Below, one piece after another: positions 45,929 to 58,448 of a stretch of DNA of 64,000 bases. The stretch lies in the NCBI GenBank assembly GCA_963995505.1, contig OZ023194.1, positions 14,194,428 to 14,258,427 on the forward strand, given 5' to 3'. The position numbers were made by a program, and so were the translations under genes. This DNA is from Hypericum androsaemum (lineage: Eukaryota > Streptophyta > Magnoliopsida > Malpighiales > Hypericaceae). Numbering within the stretch: the first letter of the stretch is position 1; each line of letters opens with the position of its first letter. The notes under the pieces were generated by a model that had not been told where the DNA came from, did no database searches, and worked only from the letters and a program-made list of their open reading frames with translations.

Positions 45929-46462
45929 AATGAGTGCGAATACCGAATTTACCAAAATCTAAAAAAATGTTCTTCCAATTTTGATCCCAAATAGTATTTG
46001 TTAAATATGGTATTTATCAAATTTAATTTCGGTAAATATAGTATTTACCAAATTTATCAAAAATTTTGAAAAAATATAGTTCATCATTAAATTTAATTGA
46101 TAAAAAAATAGTTTTAGTAACACAAATTCAAGTCAACAACTACAAGTTCATCAAGTCTAATTAGTATAAAGTCTATCTGGAAGTATCGACTTTTCGACGA
46201 AGTCAAAAAACTTTTCGGTAGATTATCTATAATTTGGCTTATGTATTTATTAATATATTTGATAAATTATCATTTTGGTAAATTCGGTATGTTCGGTAAA
46301 ATACTGGTATTTACCAAAATTTATCGAATATCGATAGTTACCGAATTTCTCTAAAAATTTCACCAATTTGATTACCAAATATCAATTTACCGATCCCGAA
46401 CCACCAAATACCAAAATTTTACCGATTTAACCAAAATTTAATTACTATTTACTCACCCCTAT
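45929..46462 (-). mobile_element. hAT-like element, TAGGGGTGAGCA family, copy 2
   Basis: Reverse orientation relative to copy 1 at 35685. The right end reads tactcacccctat (complement of ATAGGGGTGAGTA) and the body has the same 'ttcggtaaa' / 'taccgaattt' units, with 'aagtc.attatagataatctaccgaaaag' landmarks in reverse. The flanks cacgcatg and accgcatg are an imperfect 8-bp pair, so the TSD is partly decayed. Confidence 0.78.
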
Positions 46463-46541
46463 ACCGCATGTATATAAAATCTATCTAATTACTAAAAACA
46501 AACCTTTATGTCTAAAAAATTATGGAATGAGGACTAATTAT

Positions 46542-46917
46542 CATGGTTTTAGAAACGACCTAGATGTCGATCCTTGGTTATCTCTAGTCCTTAAGGTTAA
46601 CCGGTCCGTTTGGTTGGATTGTGAGTGAGTATGAGATTCTTTTAAGTTTAAAATATTAATTAATTATTATATTTAACATTAAAATAACAAATAATTATAT
46701 TATATTATATAATTTTACAGAAAAATTATAATATAAGTATAAGCATAATTTTATCACTTTTAAATTAAACAAAATAATTTGTTTCTATAATATATTTTTT
46801 GTTTGGGTCGGCGGGTCCAATTGCTTGAACTGGAGGCCAGTTTTAGGGTGAATAACAACTTAGGTTGTGCCTCAAGTACCGATCTGGCCACCGTTCGAAC
46901 CTACTTTTTAAACCATG
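46542..46917. mobile_element. hAT-like element, CATGGTTTT family, copy 2
   Basis: 376 bp with ends CATGGTTTTAG and TTTAAACCATG, and a perfect 8-bp TSD ctaattat (46534-46541 and 46918-46925). Same organisation as the copy at 2353. Confidence 0.86.
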
Positions 46918-49900
46918 CTAATTATAACCTTGCTAGTCACATCGTTCTCATGCACCTCTTGTTAGAAGTGCAATGAAAATTTAAAATAGTTGATAAATTT
47001 ATTGTAACAATCATTTAATATTGATATTGTTATTTTTCTCAATAATTCAAATTAAAATTTTTTAATTAAACTATAACATTTCATGTATTTATTTTATTTC
47101 GTGTGATTTGTCGTCGGTAAATTTTTACCTCTAAACATCGATCTTCATAACATGCCAATATAAGCGAAACATTATATTTGAAACTTAAAAAATAATTTTA
47201 AGGACCACTCTAAAAACCCGACATTAATCGAATTCCGAATATCAGGCGTTAATAAAATCCGAAAATGGCCTACTACCCAGTAGCCCAGACATTAGAATGC
47301 TGGAGTGGAAGAGGTTCGGTGTGTAAGCCACCCGCTTTTTGGATAATCCAACATATTGAACCAGTCATAAGCCCATCGCAGCTAAAAAACTCATTTCTTA
47401 CGCTTCGAACTTCCCGCCTCATTCCTAACTAACAATGGACTTGGGCCAATGAGCCCAATATCTCACCGAGTAGCCCAATTTTGTCGAAACTCTCGTCGGG
47501 AAAGTGACCAAAATTTTGTACAGTAACATATCAGTTGATTTGATTTGCCAAACATCAAGAATTAGAAAATTATTAAATTGTCCGAGCTAATATTTTGTAA
47601 ATTATTAGGAACCAACAACTATTTTACCCTAAAAAAATTTCTCCCACTCGGCTCGAGTTTGTTTGGGCTGTCGTTGAGAACCGGCTGACAGTCCTTTTCT
47701 GTCCAAACACGTTGGCAGATTATAATAATTGCCCGTGGAGTAACAGAAGTATCACGGACTGGCCATTATTATGCAACGGTTATGTGTTGGGTTGGCCTAC
47801 AATTTTTTGTTGGAATTTGAGCAGCAACTTGCTCACATCATATTATTGTCACCAATCTGGTAATAAGAACAAACCCAATTACAGTGCAACTGCATCCATT
47901 TTGGAGACTGTACCTTTTTTTTTGTGGCATCCACATTGCACACATTAAGCAAGTAGTGAAAAAGGGAGGTAATGGCAGAGATCCAGTAAGACTGATTCAG
48001 TGGTGTGAACCCCGCCAGTGATGCGATAAAATTTGATCACGAAGTATTGAAATCTCGGATCATGAAAAAATATTTTGATTCGTTATTTACAAATAAACAA
48101 GAACATTGGTATAATGAGAGCGACATGCTCATTGTTTACAATCATATTCCATGCTAACTCCGAGTCCTAAAATTGTGGTGTCAAGATGTTCGCTTGCGTT
48201 GACTTCATATGGATTAACCCCAATTGAGGATTTGAACTTACAATTTTATAATCAATTACACTATTTTCTAATGGATTAGAACTTCTGACTGTACATTATA
48301 TTAAATGTTATAAACTCAAAGTGGACGCTAAGAACTATGTGCCTTGTTTGAATTCCAATGTGCATAGCATTATTTATCAGCATTGTGGTGATCATTCGCT
48401 TTCAACTATTACATATGCTTTGTAATCAATAGTTTATTATTCATTTACCCAAAATAAAAACCATTTATTATTCCATTAGCCTCTCATTTGTTGCATCGTT
48501 TTTTATGTGATTCATTTGTGTCTCTTGCCGATTCCCCACCCCCTCCCCCCAAATATGTTTTATTGCACATTTTGGCAATCACAAAGCAACAAACGCCGTA
48601 TATAATTTGTCTAAGGGATCTCCTCTCGACTTTAAAAATTACTGTCGACTAAGTGTATTCTGCAGATTTATCTCTTCCTCTTCTAGAAGTAACTAGAAAG
48701 CGTGCACATTTGTTTTTCACGACTTGGTGGTTGGTACTCGGTCAACAGAATTAATAACGCAATTTGCAAGAAAAATCAACATCGGGAATATGCATATGAC
48801 ATCCACTCTAGGACGATAATTATTTCTAAATTATTTTCCGTTGACATTTAATTTTATAAAATAGTCCCGCAATTTTAATTTATGCCCCCTCTTGTCTCAT
48901 GATCATTACATACTACTTCGACGCCTCAACCGAACAATTTAGGTACAATCTCCTACGCTTGACTTATCTGATATTGCGTAAAGATGTTGATTATTAGTGG
49001 CACTTGTATTTTCTTAAAGATATTTTGGATCAAAATTTACAAATGAAAAATATAGTATTTGAAGAATCATCTGATAAATCGAGTCTAATAATATTTGACT
49101 CTAAATTTATAATTTTACTCAAAACATATCATAGATGTGCAGCCAGCAGCCTCACATATTTTCTACCTAGAAAATAATAGCTGAGCTCCAAAGTCTTTGG
49201 CTCTTCTTACTCGGCTATAAGATATTATGATTAATATGACATTTAATATTGGAAACAAAATTTTTTGGTATTTGAGTTTGATTTTCGGGAAAATGTGGAG
49301 TGTGATGGCACTTATTCCGTTCGATTTATAGGTCAGCGAGGGTTCCGTTTACTTGGGAAAAGAAAACTGCCCAAATTGCTAGAGATTGAAAGTTTGTGAT
49401 TGGATGTCTCAAATGGTTGGGTTAGTCAATTTATTTTAATTGACAGTATCAAGGGGAATATCCGAGGGTCATTATCATAGGAAAAAACGTGGTCATTCCA
49501 TTGTATTCTGTTACACACATAAATATATGTGTGTATACAACTTATAAAAAAATGTGTCTACACATTGAATGGTAAAAAAAATAAGTCAATTGATATATTT
49601 CACCGCTTGTAATAAATCTCGACAAAATTGCAGCCAACAGTGTGGTAAGCTAAACACGTTCATTCAAACAAACTTTGAATAAATTTTGACTTATCAATAT
49701 TTCATAACGCATAGATCGTACAAGTAATAACAGACTATGAGATCAATCTATTCTTGTACAATGTAAAAATGTTTGTATCCAATTCAATACATTTAGACGA
49801 TGAATAAGTGATTTTTAATTATTATAAACAAATGACCACTCTTGCAACTAGCAACTAGTATTGTATGTGAAATCATCAATAAAGAATACTAATTAGTCAG

Positions 49901-50635
49901 TTCTATATGTTCTTAGTACCGTGTTATTTTGCAGAATAAAGCATATAGTATAGGTAGAGATCCCGAACTTCCTGGAAATTTCTGAACATTTTATGTTAGA
50001 TGTATTAGTCCGTCATTATAATTGGTAAATCATTTTCAGCCAAACGTAGGCATGAAGTATGGGCGATAAGGAAATCAACAAACTATATGTCGTTCGCCTT
50101 TCAGGAAAAAAGTAGCCGCCGAGATACCTACGGTTGAAGAAAAGACAAGCAGAATTAAGAAAACCCCACCTCGATAGCTATTTCCCTTCTTGATGATAAT
50201 CCGACATTGGTGACTTTATTGTATTTTTGTCTTATTCGACTTATAATTTTATGAATTAAATAGGCGCCACATAAATTGTATAGAATTTTTGAACACCGTG
50301 CTAAATCAAATAAGCATCCAAAGAAAATGATGCTATTGCAAAAAATATTATGATATATCCTTGTTAAGATAGTAGAAGCATATATATTAAAATACGCTAA
50401 CAAATATTAACAAATGTATAGGAGGAATAGAGGACATCGCATTCGGTCCGAAAAATTACACAACCGGCCGAGATAATAATCAATGTATTATGTGAAATAT
50501 ATGGATTTTTTGTTTTTGTTTTGATACCTGATATCAAAATATTATTGCGCCAGTTAATATTTTTTGTTTTTTGTTTTGACATTACTATCCTTTTCGAAAT
50601 TTATACTCGAAACTTTTCGACTAAAATATAGAAAC

Positions 50636-51015
50636 GCGTTGTCTCCTACTCGCGAGTTCCAGATCACGCGCGTAACATTGATCGACGTCTCTTGGGGGTA
50701 GTACCTTCGCACCAAGTCCCTGTCGCATCGAAGTCCGGAAAGGGACCCACCAGCCGAGAAAGCAGTCAGGATACTGACACCTGTCCTGCCCCTTGATATC
50801 GACGGTCTACGAAGCGCAACCGTTCTGACATCGAACCGATCCGACGGTCGGCCTTCGTCCTAACTGGAGCGACCGACAATCTTACGGTGGAGGTTGTCGC
50901 CGTGGATAGATGCCACATCTTCCAATAGGAAGCGTGTACTCGCACAGAATTTAATACAGTTGGCACGGCGCTGTCGCGCCGAGACAACCGGAGGGTGGGA
51001 GGGCGGCTGCGCATG
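50636..51015. other. GC-rich island of unknown role
   Basis: About 380 bp, CpG-rich, with sharp edges against AT-rich DNA. The only frame (51014-50766 -) is Arg/Ser-rich with no family. It might be a promoter/leader relic, a captured gene piece or a small RNA locus; nothing decides between these. Confidence 0.45.
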
Positions 51016-52374
51016 ATTTAATTTACTTCCAATCAACATTATGGTCTTGCTTTAATAAAGCGAGTTCTCTTTATTATGTATGTTAGTGGTATTTGTCAGA
51101 TTAGTGAATATTTGGAGGTTTAATATCGAAACAATTTACTTTGGTATGACGTTTCTTTAATAAAAAATATTTCGTGGTTTCGTATTTGTATTTACATCTT
51201 TTAATTATAACTAATTTAAGTCTTGTAGCGATTTTTTTAATAAGTAAAGTTGTATTACATACATGTAACTGTACAGAGCACAACAGTGCTTGTAGGCGGG
51301 CAAAGCCCTAAGAGTTATATCAAAATCTCCAAAAGTCTACCTGAACAAGTCCAAGTAGAGTAAAAAGTTCTGGCCACCTAGAGAAGAGTAATAGTCCGAC
51401 CAAATGAACCATTATCTAACCCTTAAATTAAGTCTCGTAGCGATAACGCTCGAGTACTCTTTTCCTATCATTAATTTTGTCCCAGTATTTTACTACGGTA
51501 AATTTTTAACGACGTTTGTGACTGCAATCCAATTTTAGCACGGAAAATGCAACACTCAAGATTATTAAATATGTATGTATTATATTTGAATAAAATAAAA
51601 TCTAAATATAAAAAATGCCATGTGATGTCAAACTGCCATCGCAATTATGATATTTCGAGAATTATAATTTTTTTTGCCCAGGACAAGATATAGATTGCGA
51701 TTGTCACATCAATGAGAATCTTTATCTATATGAATAATATAATTGACGTAACAGGCGTAATGTCATCGAGAGCTTTAAAAATAACTTAAAAAAAGAGCTT
51801 TAAAAGAACTTGAGATCAGTAAAATGAAACACCTTTTGTTTGATAAGTAAAATGAAACACCTTACCAATAAGGTCTTTAACTTTATAAGATCACTTGTTT
51901 TTGGTATATGTAACACTTTACGTGTTATTAAACCAAATATTCTTTGGATTAAATCGCAAAAAAAATTCTTTTGATTAATCGTTCATTATTAACTAAATCT
52001 GATCCCAATTTTTTAACGATTGAAATATTATACACGATATTTTTCTACGTAATTGGATCTTGCATCCGACCATGATTTATGGAGATCTTGAATCACTTTT
52101 ACTTTTTAACATTTGGTATATTTTGACTCCGATTTAAGGATAAATTTTTAATAGATTTTTTATTAATAAAATTTAAACTCCTTAACCCGTCACCAAATCA
52201 CTTGAGTTGACAGAAAATGACAGGTGAGCGAGGGTCTTGCCGGAGGGTATGGATTGGGCACGGAATGCTCAGATTCCGAACCGTTCGGAATGAAGACACG
52301 CGGGGACTTTTTTGCAAACGTGCTAAAATACGGGGACCAAAATGAAAAAAACTATGCAGAAACGCAGGCCGGAT

Positions 52375-52610
52375 ACAAATGCCATTATCACATAACTGCG
52401 TATGCCAATATCACATAACTGTGCATGCCAGTATCACATAACTGCGCATGCCAGTGTGATCTTTTTGCAAAAATGCTAAAATATAGGGGACCAAAATGAA
52501 AAAAATCACGCGCGCCATTATGATCAACGGGGACTTGCCACTGTCACAAATACACATGCCATTATCACATAACTGCGCTTGCCATTATCACATAACTGCG
52601 CTTGCCACTG
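52375..52610. repeat. 22-bp minisatellite in two clusters
   Basis: Units like 'tatcacataactgcgcatgcc' plus 'ag', three to four at 52386-52455 and three more at 52540-52610. They are separated by a near-repeat of 'caaaaatgctaaaatayrgggga' landmarks (52313 and 52467). Confidence 0.8.
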
Positions 52611-53248
52611 CGGTCCCCCTTCACTCCAAACCGTCCGGAATCGATTTCTTCACTCCGTGCTCAATCCACTCCCCTTGCCGGAGAAACATTTCACTTTGTT
52701 TATTTATTTTGGGTAATAAAGAGAACCATTTTTTATGATGGCGACGGTGAATGTTGCTCCAAATCCCACTAAACAAAGATTCCATGCCAAATCTAGAATA
52801 CTACTACTCTTGATTCATTTGGGGAATTAAAGGCGATTCAGTTAAATTGCACGTTTTGATTGGTAAATATGTCCCTTGAAAGTACAATTCATTAAATACG
52901 CAACAGAAAAAGACCTCATGTCCATGTTCTTGTTGTTTCGTAGTCCAATTTTGTTGAGTGCCAGATTTTAGTTTCCTGTTTGATTTCCTTCTTGAGCTGC
53001 CCCGGATGTTATAATCGTTTTACTTTAACTAGAAACTTCGAGTTTTAATTATATAATGTCAATGTTTTAAAATTTGATAATTTTTTGTTGTAATATTATT
53101 TCGACCCAACTAAGTTTTTATTATTTCGGTCTTATAAGTGTTCACATATTAAATATTTTTGACTGGAAATTATTGAGAAAAAAACAGATAAACAAAAAAA
53201 ATACTAAGAATGCATTTGATGTATCCAATTCTTAATACACACGTACAA

Positions 53249-53367
53249 ACAATTGGAAATAGCGCGCCCATGTATATATTGTGATAACATTAGTAAAAAG
53301 AGCAATAAAATGTCAATTCGGAAGAAGATGAAATAAATTATAGGATAAAATATAGTTTTTTTAATAA
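53249..53367 (+). repeat. 119-bp direct repeat, copy 1
   Basis: Identical to 54653-54771 except at 53279 (t against c). It lies directly before the left end of element D. Confidence 0.95.
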
Positions 53368-54652
53368 GGGCAAATTACCCTCACGTCTCTGTACTTTGGT
53401 CACCCTCCCCCTAGGGTCCCTGGATTTTTGAAAATAAATTTTCCATCCTTAAATTTTGATGATAATAGACTCTCGGGTCCCTGGAGCCAGAATATTCCTT
53501 TTTCTCCGGTGACCCCACCTGAAATGACCAAAATACCCCTCCCACTTAAAAATAAAAAGTCTCTTCCTTCCTCTATTCATCTTCTTCCCCTATTCATCTT
53601 CTTTCTCAAACTTTTAAACCTAATCAATAAACAAAAATTAACAAAACCAATCAATAATCTCTTCGCCTGTAATCATTATCCCTCTCTTCCTCGTCGTTTC
53701 AAGACTTCCTCGGATCCCTGACATTCCGATTCGGAGAGAAATGTAAGAAACGAAACCCAGAGAGAGAGAGAGAGAGAGAGATAGAAATGGGCGATGAATT
53801 TTGAGAAGCGACTTCAATGGGCGATGAATTTCGAGGCAATTCCGAGAAGTAGCTTCAACGAACAATTGAATTTTTGCTCCCAAAAATGGCAGAGAAAACC
53901 CTATACCAGCGATCGAGCGAACCTGGAATCCCCATCCCCGCCATTGGATTCTCCCTCGACCCGAGCTCCCTCATCGTGGCGTCCCACTCCACCTCCCTCG
54001 CACTCTACTCCACCGCTATGCTCAATCAAGTCTCCACCATCACCCGCTTCTCCGGCGTCATCACCTCCTTCTCCTTTCGATCTGGGACTTCCTCGGACGG
54101 CGCTCGAGACGAGGCTTGGGATTGCCTCGGATGGCTCCTGGAACAACGCTCGGGATGGCACTTGGGACTGCGCTGATTTTGTTGATTGGGTTTTAGGAAG
54201 GGGGATACAAGAGTCTCCGGCCCGAGGCGACCGTCAGGAAGAACCTGGTGGCTTCCGATGCCGGTGTAAAATGACATCCGGCTATCTTTATCCTAACAAG
54301 CTTCTCCTCCGAACGGTCAAAATTGAGAGAGAGGCGAGAATTGAGATGTGGAATTTAGATATTTTTGGTGTTCTAATTAGATGTTCTTGGAGTACTAAAT
54401 TGGTGTTCTAAAATGGAAGATGATGGATTTTTTCTTAAAGTGGAAGGAAGAGACTTTTTATTTTTAAGTGGGAGGGATATTTTGGTCATTTCAGGTGGGG
54501 ATTCACCGGAGAAAAAAGAATATTTCGCCTCTTGAGACCCGAGAGTTTATTATCATCAAAACTTAGAGACGGAAAAATTATTTTCCAAAATCCAAGGACC
54601 CTAAGAAGAGGGTGACCAAAGTACAGGGACGTGAGGGTGACCAAAGTACAGG
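53368..54652. mobile_element. Long-TIR MULE-like element D, right terminus altered
   Basis: Left end GGGCAAATTACCCTCACG. The right arm carries the inverted complement of 'ctgtactttggtcaccctc', 'ctagggtccctggattt' and 'ctctcgggtc', up to 54627. The expected AATTTGCCC end is missing; instead 'gggtgaccaaagtacagg' is repeated and joined to the second 119-bp flank copy. The interior is GC-rich with a (GA)n run at 53760-53781 and a captured gene fragment. Confidence 0.82.
53874..54100 (+). pseudogene. Captured fragment resembling UTP15 (U3 snoRNP WD40 protein)
   Basis: Reads PAIGFSLDPSSLIVASHSTS, then LALYSTAMLNQVSTITRFSG and VITSFSFRSG. This resembles the start of the WD40 domain of plant UTP15 (rRNA-processing small-subunit processome), where a 'hSxsltLYs..tl..vsTisrF.dv..s.sFR.DG' pattern occurs. 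It ends after FRSG in unrelated repeats of 'tggga' type. It lies wholly inside TIR element D, so it is a transduplicate and not a gene. Recognition is from memory and moderate. Confidence 0.48.
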
Positions 54653-54771
54653 ACAATTGGAAATAGCGCGCCCATGTATATACTGTGATAACATTAGTAA
54701 AAAGAGCAATAAAATGTCAATTCGGAAGAAGATGAAATAAATTATAGGATAAAATATAGTTTTTTTAATAA
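54653..54771 (+). repeat. 119-bp direct repeat, copy 2
   Basis: Second copy of 53249-53367, one mismatch. It is followed by 'ctaagggcaaattata', which again resembles a MULE left end (54774 onward), but no matching right end was found. Confidence 0.95.
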
Positions 54772-55154
54772 CTAAGGGCAAATTATAGTTGGGGTCTTTG
54801 TACTTTAAGCTAATGTAACCGGTGGTCCACCAATTGGATGTTCATCATTGTAGTTGGCAGAAACGTACATTTGTATTTGGTGATCCCAATTTCTTGTTGA
54901 TTTTTTAAATATAATAATACAATAACGTCGGGAGCATAAAAAGTACAATAACTAATTTATGCGAAATCAGTACCAAAAAATAACAAAAATAGAATCAAAT
55001 AAGCAAATGCCTCAAATTCAATTTTGAGTACATAACTACAAAAAAAATTGCCTAGAATTTATATTAGTAGATTTTTGAACTGTAAGTGATTTTAAAAATG
55101 AGCTCAGATTATAGTTCGCCGAAAAAAAATTCCACTCAATTCAATCAAATAATT

Positions 55155-56205
55155 TAGGGCAAAGTAGCCATTGAAGAAATTAATGAATAAAGATATTATA
55201 GTATTGTTTAGTACCGGAGTTTCGTAAATCAACTGATTAGTCTCTAAACTTATTTTAATTATAAAAAATATAGCTTGTTCACCTACACATTATACAATTA
55301 TCTAAGGACAGAAAAAATATTCCATCTTTGAGCCCACGCATCTCTTGCTTCCCAAACAACTATAATTGAATTTTTTAACTCAGCATAGACATAACTCGTT
55401 CAATTCTTGCACTTCGAAGGATGATGTGTACCATCCCCGCCGATGGACAATTTAACGTCTTCAACCTCTCAGTCGACGAAACCCTGAACTATGCAATCCA
55501 ACCGTTGGGAATCTCAAATGTATTTTTGTTAGCCGCTCCCACGATGTGAAAAAGATGACACTGTTGGGGGCGTCGGGAGTGATCATAATCGTAATTATAG
55601 GTGTAACATTCACGATTTTCGCAATCGTGGCAATTTTGAGGGTGAGGAGGAAGATGCTTCGCGAATCTCTCACGTGGATGCTAACTATGTTCTATCGGCT
55701 AAGCTCAGGGCAAAAGACATCATCAAGTGCCTTAAAGAGGAGAACATCGTCGGGAAAGTAGAGGACAACATCATGTACGCCACGACCAATGGCTGCCGCG
55801 ACTTCTACTGATTTCTATTATCGACATCGGTCTCTTTTTTTTCAACCATTGGAATCTTCTCACGAAATCCTTGTCCACGTCTCCGAGCATCCCGTTGACA
55901 AATCCTCTCCCGGGTATTTGTATCGAGCGATCGTACATTGATATTTGAATTACAAGAATTGAACGAGACATGTCTATGTTGAGTTACGAATTTTGGGAAG
56001 TGGGAGATGGATGGTTTGGAAGATGATTTTTTGTTGTCCTTAGAATATTTTATAATTTTAACGTGAATTAGAAGTATTTTGTCATTTAAAATAAATTTAG
56101 GGACCAATTAGTTTATTTACAGAATTTCATGATTGAACAATACTATCGCCACTCTTTAATTTCTTCAAACATTAAAAACCTATAACTATATTGCTATAGC
56201 CGGCA
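55155..56205. mobile_element. Long-TIR element F with gene-like interior
   Basis: The left arm (about 55160-55260) and the inverted right arm (about 56090-56190) share 'ttgaagaaattaa', 'tagtattgtt' and 'aaatttatttt' blocks over about 95 bp. The ends are approximate and no TSD was read. The interior 55400-55990 has a frame reading VDANYVLSAKLRAKDIIKCL then EENIVGKVEDN. It looks coding-derived, but I do not recognise it. Confidence 0.65.
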
Positions 56206-56286
56206 GATTTTGTTCGAGTTTAGGCTCTTTGTAATCGGATTACGATTTCACATTTTGGTGTTATGATTTTTCCCCCAAAGATATTA

Positions 56287-57347
56287 GTGTTACCTCTTAG
56301 TCCCTGGTGTTTGGTCATCCTCCCTCTCGAGTCTTTGCATTTTAAAAACTAATTTTGCCATCCCCCGAATTTAGTTTTAGAAACTCTCGGGTCCCTGCGC
56401 CAATAAAGTGATGTCATCAACTCTTTTTTCATTTTTGGTCATAGAAATAACTATTATACCCATATGGTATTCTTCTCAAGTGACTCCAACCTTCCGGTCA
56501 TCTTCTCCGGCGAACTCTGGTGACAGGACCTCTCAAGATCAAAATGCAACACCTAAAAATAGAACTTCGAGTAGCCCGGAATCCCCACTGTCAACCCTGG
56601 TCACCATCGTCAAGTAGCCCAGCCGTCCTCTCCCTCTCCTCCGCTATGTACCTTGAGGATGGTGACATGGTGCTTCTTGAAGTCCTCCTCCTCTCGCCGA
56701 CCTGCTTTTAATCGGAGAGGTGAGCCCTTCTCCTATCGTCGTCTCCGTCAAGGGTCTTCTCTGGCGAGGGCCTTCTCTGGTCATCCCACACGGGGTTGAA
56801 GCTCCCTTGTCCTCCTCCTCCTCCTTAGTCCTTCCTCATGCTATAAACTCCAATCCTCCTTCTGTTACCAGTTTATTGGGCTGTTCGTGAAACTTTTTAG
56901 GGTTTTAGGATGTTGGGTTCCCCACCTCGATCGATCTAACCGGAGGGACGTTCACCGGAGAGGAAGTTATAGCTTCGAGTGGGGAGTTCGTTGTTCACCG
57001 GCGGGGTTGGCATCGAGTCCGAGTTGACGACGATGGTGGTTCCAGGCCTCGTCGTTGATTACTGGTCTCACCGTCGTTCAATCGACAACGATGTTTTTTT
57101 TCTTGACGTTATTGGTTGTGTTCTTGATTTTGGTTAGTTTGATCTTATTTTTGGGTTATTTTTTATTGTTGGTGTTCTTGGTCAAAGGTTATTTTTTGGA
57201 AAAAAATGAGCCGATGATGTCACTTTATTGGTGCAGGGACCCGAGAGTTTCTAAAACCAAATTTGGGGATGGCAAAATCAGTTTTTAAAATGCTGGGATT
57301 CGAGGCGGAGGATGACCAAATACCAGGGATTATGGGGTAATTTGCCC
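56287..57347. mobile_element. Long-TIR MULE-like element G with perfect 9-bp TSD
   Basis: 1061 bp. TSD aagatatta at 56278-56286 and 57348-57356. The arms match for about 130 bp ('tttggtcatcctcc', 'ttttagaaactctcgggtcc', 'caataaagtga.atcatc'). The right end is GGTAATTTGCCC; the left terminus is slightly diverged (GTGTTACC). The interior is GC-rich and gene-like (56450-57010), family unknown. Confidence 0.9.
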
Positions 57348-57356
57348 AAGATATTA

Positions 57357-58440
57357 TGACTCCATTAAAATCCAAATCCTAATATTCGTCCCAAATTATC
57401 GCGATATATTGTCGGCGTATCGGCAGCTGGATGGACCCCACACCCAACGAGGGAATGTCCTCCGGCGGTGGACAGCCACCGCCATGTGCCGGCGTAGAAC
57501 GGCAGCGGTTAAATTTCCGGCGGACCCACCACCGTACCTGGGCCAGCTGGCGGGCATCCGCTGGATCGCGGAATTCCTCGGCTAATTTGGAAACCTAGCT
57601 CTTTAACGAGGACGGGGTCAACACCTAAGCTAGCTCAGGGTCGGTCGTCAAACCTTCCCCACACCTCCTAATTAGTAATTCCGATCCTTTGTAATTCATG
57701 CGAAATAAGAACAAAATTTTCGTTTACAAATTGTTTGGTAAATTTATTTTATTAATGTAATGAAATAGAAATATCACGATACTAATCAAAACCTTCAAAT
57801 AATCTAATAACAAATATATTCGCTATTTATAATTAGCTAGCTAAAATTAATCTGAATTAGTACACACGGAAGATAGAAACAATTTGGTGAGAGTGAAAAA
57901 ATCACGTGGAAATCGATGTAATTTTTAAGAAACTAACAATCACATTATTAACTATGTTCAATAAACGCGCAGATGAAATGATAAATTATTTATTTTAATT
58001 TAATTAAGATGCATAGCGTTTAAATTATTTGAGAAGTAACCGTGTTAAGTATTTTATAATATTAGATTTACATTCATGATTGCCATAATTATGAATTTAT
58101 TAGTGGGCTCTTGAATCCATAATTATATGAATGAGAACCATATGTTTGAAATTCTTTCATATACATACTATGCATTTTTAAAATATAATTCTTTGTTAAC
58201 GAGGATAAATTCTCTATACATTTTAGTTTGTGAACCCCCAATATTTTATACATACAAAAATACACAGACTATCTCAAGTGTCACCAACAATTTTTACGAT
58301 TCTTATATTGTTTTGGACCCGAAAAAATTCCTAAGAGACGACGGAAAATGGTTTTGGACCGGGTAATATTAGAGTAAACCAAAGCAAAAAGATGACATAA
58401 TGCACAGCAGTAATATACCCATCGCCACCGAGTCCAACAA
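57357..58440. other. Intergenic with a GC-rich patch
   Basis: 57400-57660 is GC-rich ('cggcggtggacagccaccgcc', an imperfect hairpin, within it) with no open frame of note. The rest is AT-rich. No gene. Confidence 0.4.
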
Positions 58441-58448
58441 CAATAAAG

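Larger units (their letters stand above)
46926..53248. other. Long intergenic stretch, no gene seen
   Basis: AT-rich throughout except 50636-51015, a GC-rich island without a long frame. A worn dispersed repeat is at 49690-49770. 47700-47950 has an open frame (Trp/Cys/Asn-rich) that looks like chance. No TIR pairs or LTRs were recognised. Confidence 0.4.

Noticed and set aside
53794..54411. 205-codon + strand frame
   Set aside because: Low-complexity frame inside element D, overlapping the better UTP15-like frame; no family and no start context.
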